From assembly GCA_030587505.1 (NCBI GenBank), contig JAUQYY010000319.1, positions 1 through 6,021 of the forward strand: a DNA stretch of 6,021 nucleotides, given 5' to 3'. The notes below the pieces were generated by a model. It saw only the letters and a program-made list of their open reading frames with translations. It ran no database searches and was not told the DNA's origin. Below, in pieces: positions 5,206-6,021 of this stretch (within the stretch, counting starts at the first letter, position 1; the number at the start of each line of letters is the position of its first letter). This stretch comes from Candidatus Sigynarchaeota archaeon. GTDB lineage: Archaea; Asgardarchaeota; Jordarchaeia; Jordarchaeales; Jordarchaeaceae. The translations under genes were made by a program, and so were the position numbers.

Positions 5206-5955
5206 TTAGATGTTTTCTACCATCCACTTTACCACGGCGTCCATGGCTTCCTGGCTGTTTCTAATCTGGTGGTTCACTCCCTTGAAGATTAGGAGTTTTT
5301 TGGGTTCCTTTGCTCTCTCGTAGAGTTCGTATGCGCTCTCAACCGGGATAACGTCGTCTCTGTCTCCGTGGACAATTAAAACGGGTCTGGGCGAGATTTT
5401 CCCCACCCATTTGAGAGGGCTGAGTTTTTGGAAATCGCTTCTCAGTTCGCTCACCGCCCTCTTGACATCCTTTATACGCAGTATTCCCAGTTCCTTTGCG
5501 TATTTTATTCCCTCATTTATCAGTGGGATTTTTGATAGGTCCGATGGGCTTGAACAGCTCGCAAACACCCTGATTCTCGAATCCTTGGCAACGACGGACC
5601 AGGAGACGTAGGCACCAGCGCTAAAACTCAAGAGACCCAGCCTCTCAGGGTCTACCAGGGGGGAGGAGGCTAGTTGGGTTACTGCGTCAGAGACGTTTCG
5701 AGACCAGGCGGAAAAGCTGAATTCGCCTTCGCTCCCAGAGGTTCCCTGAAAATTGAAAATCAGGGCGGCGCACCCGGCTTCACAAAACCTCTTTGCGAGG
5801 GCAGGGTATCCTTTCTCCTCAACGGGTCTATTGACTCTCGGAATCCCGTGGCAGATACACACCCCCGGAACCCTTTCTTGGGCCTCGGGGTAAAAGAACA
5901 CGCCTCCCAGGCGGACTCCACCGCTTAGGATTGTAAGCTTCTCACTCTTTATCAT
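5206..5955 (-). CDS. Alpha/beta hydrolase, dienelactone hydrolase / acyl-peptidase-like (249 aa)
   Basis: A cytoplasmic serine hydrolase (no signal peptide) of the single-domain alpha/beta type; its substrate is probably an ester or amide and is unknown. Numbered from ATG 5955, the oxyanion-loop HG is at 36-37 (CHGIP) and the FNFQGTSGSEG loop at 67-77. The nucleophile S112 lies in SFSAG, where the usual first Gly of GxSxG is Ser. The acid is D200 in HGDRDDVIP and the base is H229 in GVNHQ, so the triad is complete. A short helical cap lies at about 140-185. An in-frame GTG at 5964 would add three residues. ATG is preferred because the GTG has almost no room for a ribosome site, but the choice is not firm. 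A TATA-like box at 5996-6004 would give a short leader. The gene stops with TAA at 5208-5206, 223 bases before the phosphoesterase gene. Confidence 0.9.
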   Translation of the reverse strand: MIKSEKLTILSGGVRLGGVFFYPEAQERVPGVCICHGIPRVNRPVEEKGYPALAKRFCEAGCAALIFNFQGTSGSEGEFSFSAWSRNVSDAVTQLASSPLVDPERLGLLSFSAGAYVSWSVVAKDSRIRVFASCSSPSDLSKIPLINEGIKYAKELGILRIKDVKRAVSELRSDFQKLSPLKWVGKISPRPVLIVHGDRDDVIPVESAYELYERAKEPKKLLIFKGVNHQIRNSQEAMDAVVKWMVENI

Positions 5956-5995
5956 TGGTTTCACTAACCTTGATTGCTGGTTTGCAGAGGGAATA

Positions 5996-6012
5996 ATTTA
6001 TAATTTTATTCT
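5996..6012 (-). promoter_or_regulatory. Candidate archaeal promoter for the alpha/beta hydrolase gene
   Basis: The - strand reads ATTATAAAT from 6004 to 5996, preceded by the A-rich AATAAA. Normal archaeal spacing puts transcription start near 5974, giving a leader of roughly 10-20 bases. The surrounding DNA is very AT-rich, so the exact box is uncertain. Confidence 0.45.
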
Positions 6013-6021
6013 TCTATGTTA

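Noticed and set aside
4982..5227. 81-codon - strand frame covering the whole intergenic region and starting inside the hydrolase end
   Set aside because: Its start overlaps the hydrolase 3' end, it has no ribosome site, and the predicted residues resemble no family and look like translated hairpins. Only the last 11 codons are kept, as a low-confidence leader peptide.
1..6021. CRISPR array, insertion sequence, toxin-antitoxin or phage genes
   Set aside because: No regularly spaced repeats, transposase motifs, terminal inverted repeats or small paired genes were seen. The coding content is ordinary metabolism, transport and hydrolases.

Overview
The window reads as archaeal chromosomal DNA. 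Candidate promoters are TATA/BRE-like AT boxes placed where archaeal ones sit, with no bacterial -35/-10 pairs. Shine-Dalgarno sites of the GGAGG type precede the transporter genes. The serine hydroxymethyltransferase resembles archaeal forms (C-terminus ending EVHYC), and the secreted phosphoesterase carries several N-glycosylation sequons. A TACK-type lineage such as Bathyarchaeia would fit, but that placement is an impression, not something shown here.

Layout. On the + strand, positions 1-690 hold the 3' half of a serine hydroxymethyltransferase gene cut by the left edge. Everything else is on the - strand and converges on it. In transcription order from the right edge these are: an alpha/beta hydrolase (5955 to 5206); a gene-free stretch of about 220 bases with small GC-rich hairpins and a candidate promoter; a membrane-targeted purple-acid-phosphatase-like metallophosphoesterase (4982 to 3483); a 131-base gap and leader; then a two-gene ABC-2 exporter, ATPase (3351 to 2587) followed by permease (2573 to 771). 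ATPase and permease are 13 bases apart, and the permease Shine-Dalgarno site overlaps the ATPase stop codon, so they are almost certainly one operon.

How the genes work together. The ATPase and permease should form one exporter. The permease is a 600-residue tandem duplication of an ABC-2 half-unit, so a single chain probably supplies both membrane halves. The phosphoesterase probably acts at the outer face of the membrane and the hydrolase in the cytoplasm. I see no sequence link that joins hydrolase, phosphoesterase, exporter and SHMT into one pathway. The spacings suggest separate transcription units apart from the ABC pair.

The most interesting structure is where the phosphoesterase gene meets the ABC promoter. 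The last ~160 bases of the phosphoesterase frame, beyond its recognisable domains, contain an exact TTTATATA box, two 7+2+7 perfect dyads, shorter palindromes and an imperfect direct repeat. This looks more like a regulatory region read through by the upstream frame than a constrained protein domain. I did not find a convincing new multi-gene system, CRISPR array, mobile element or RNA gene.
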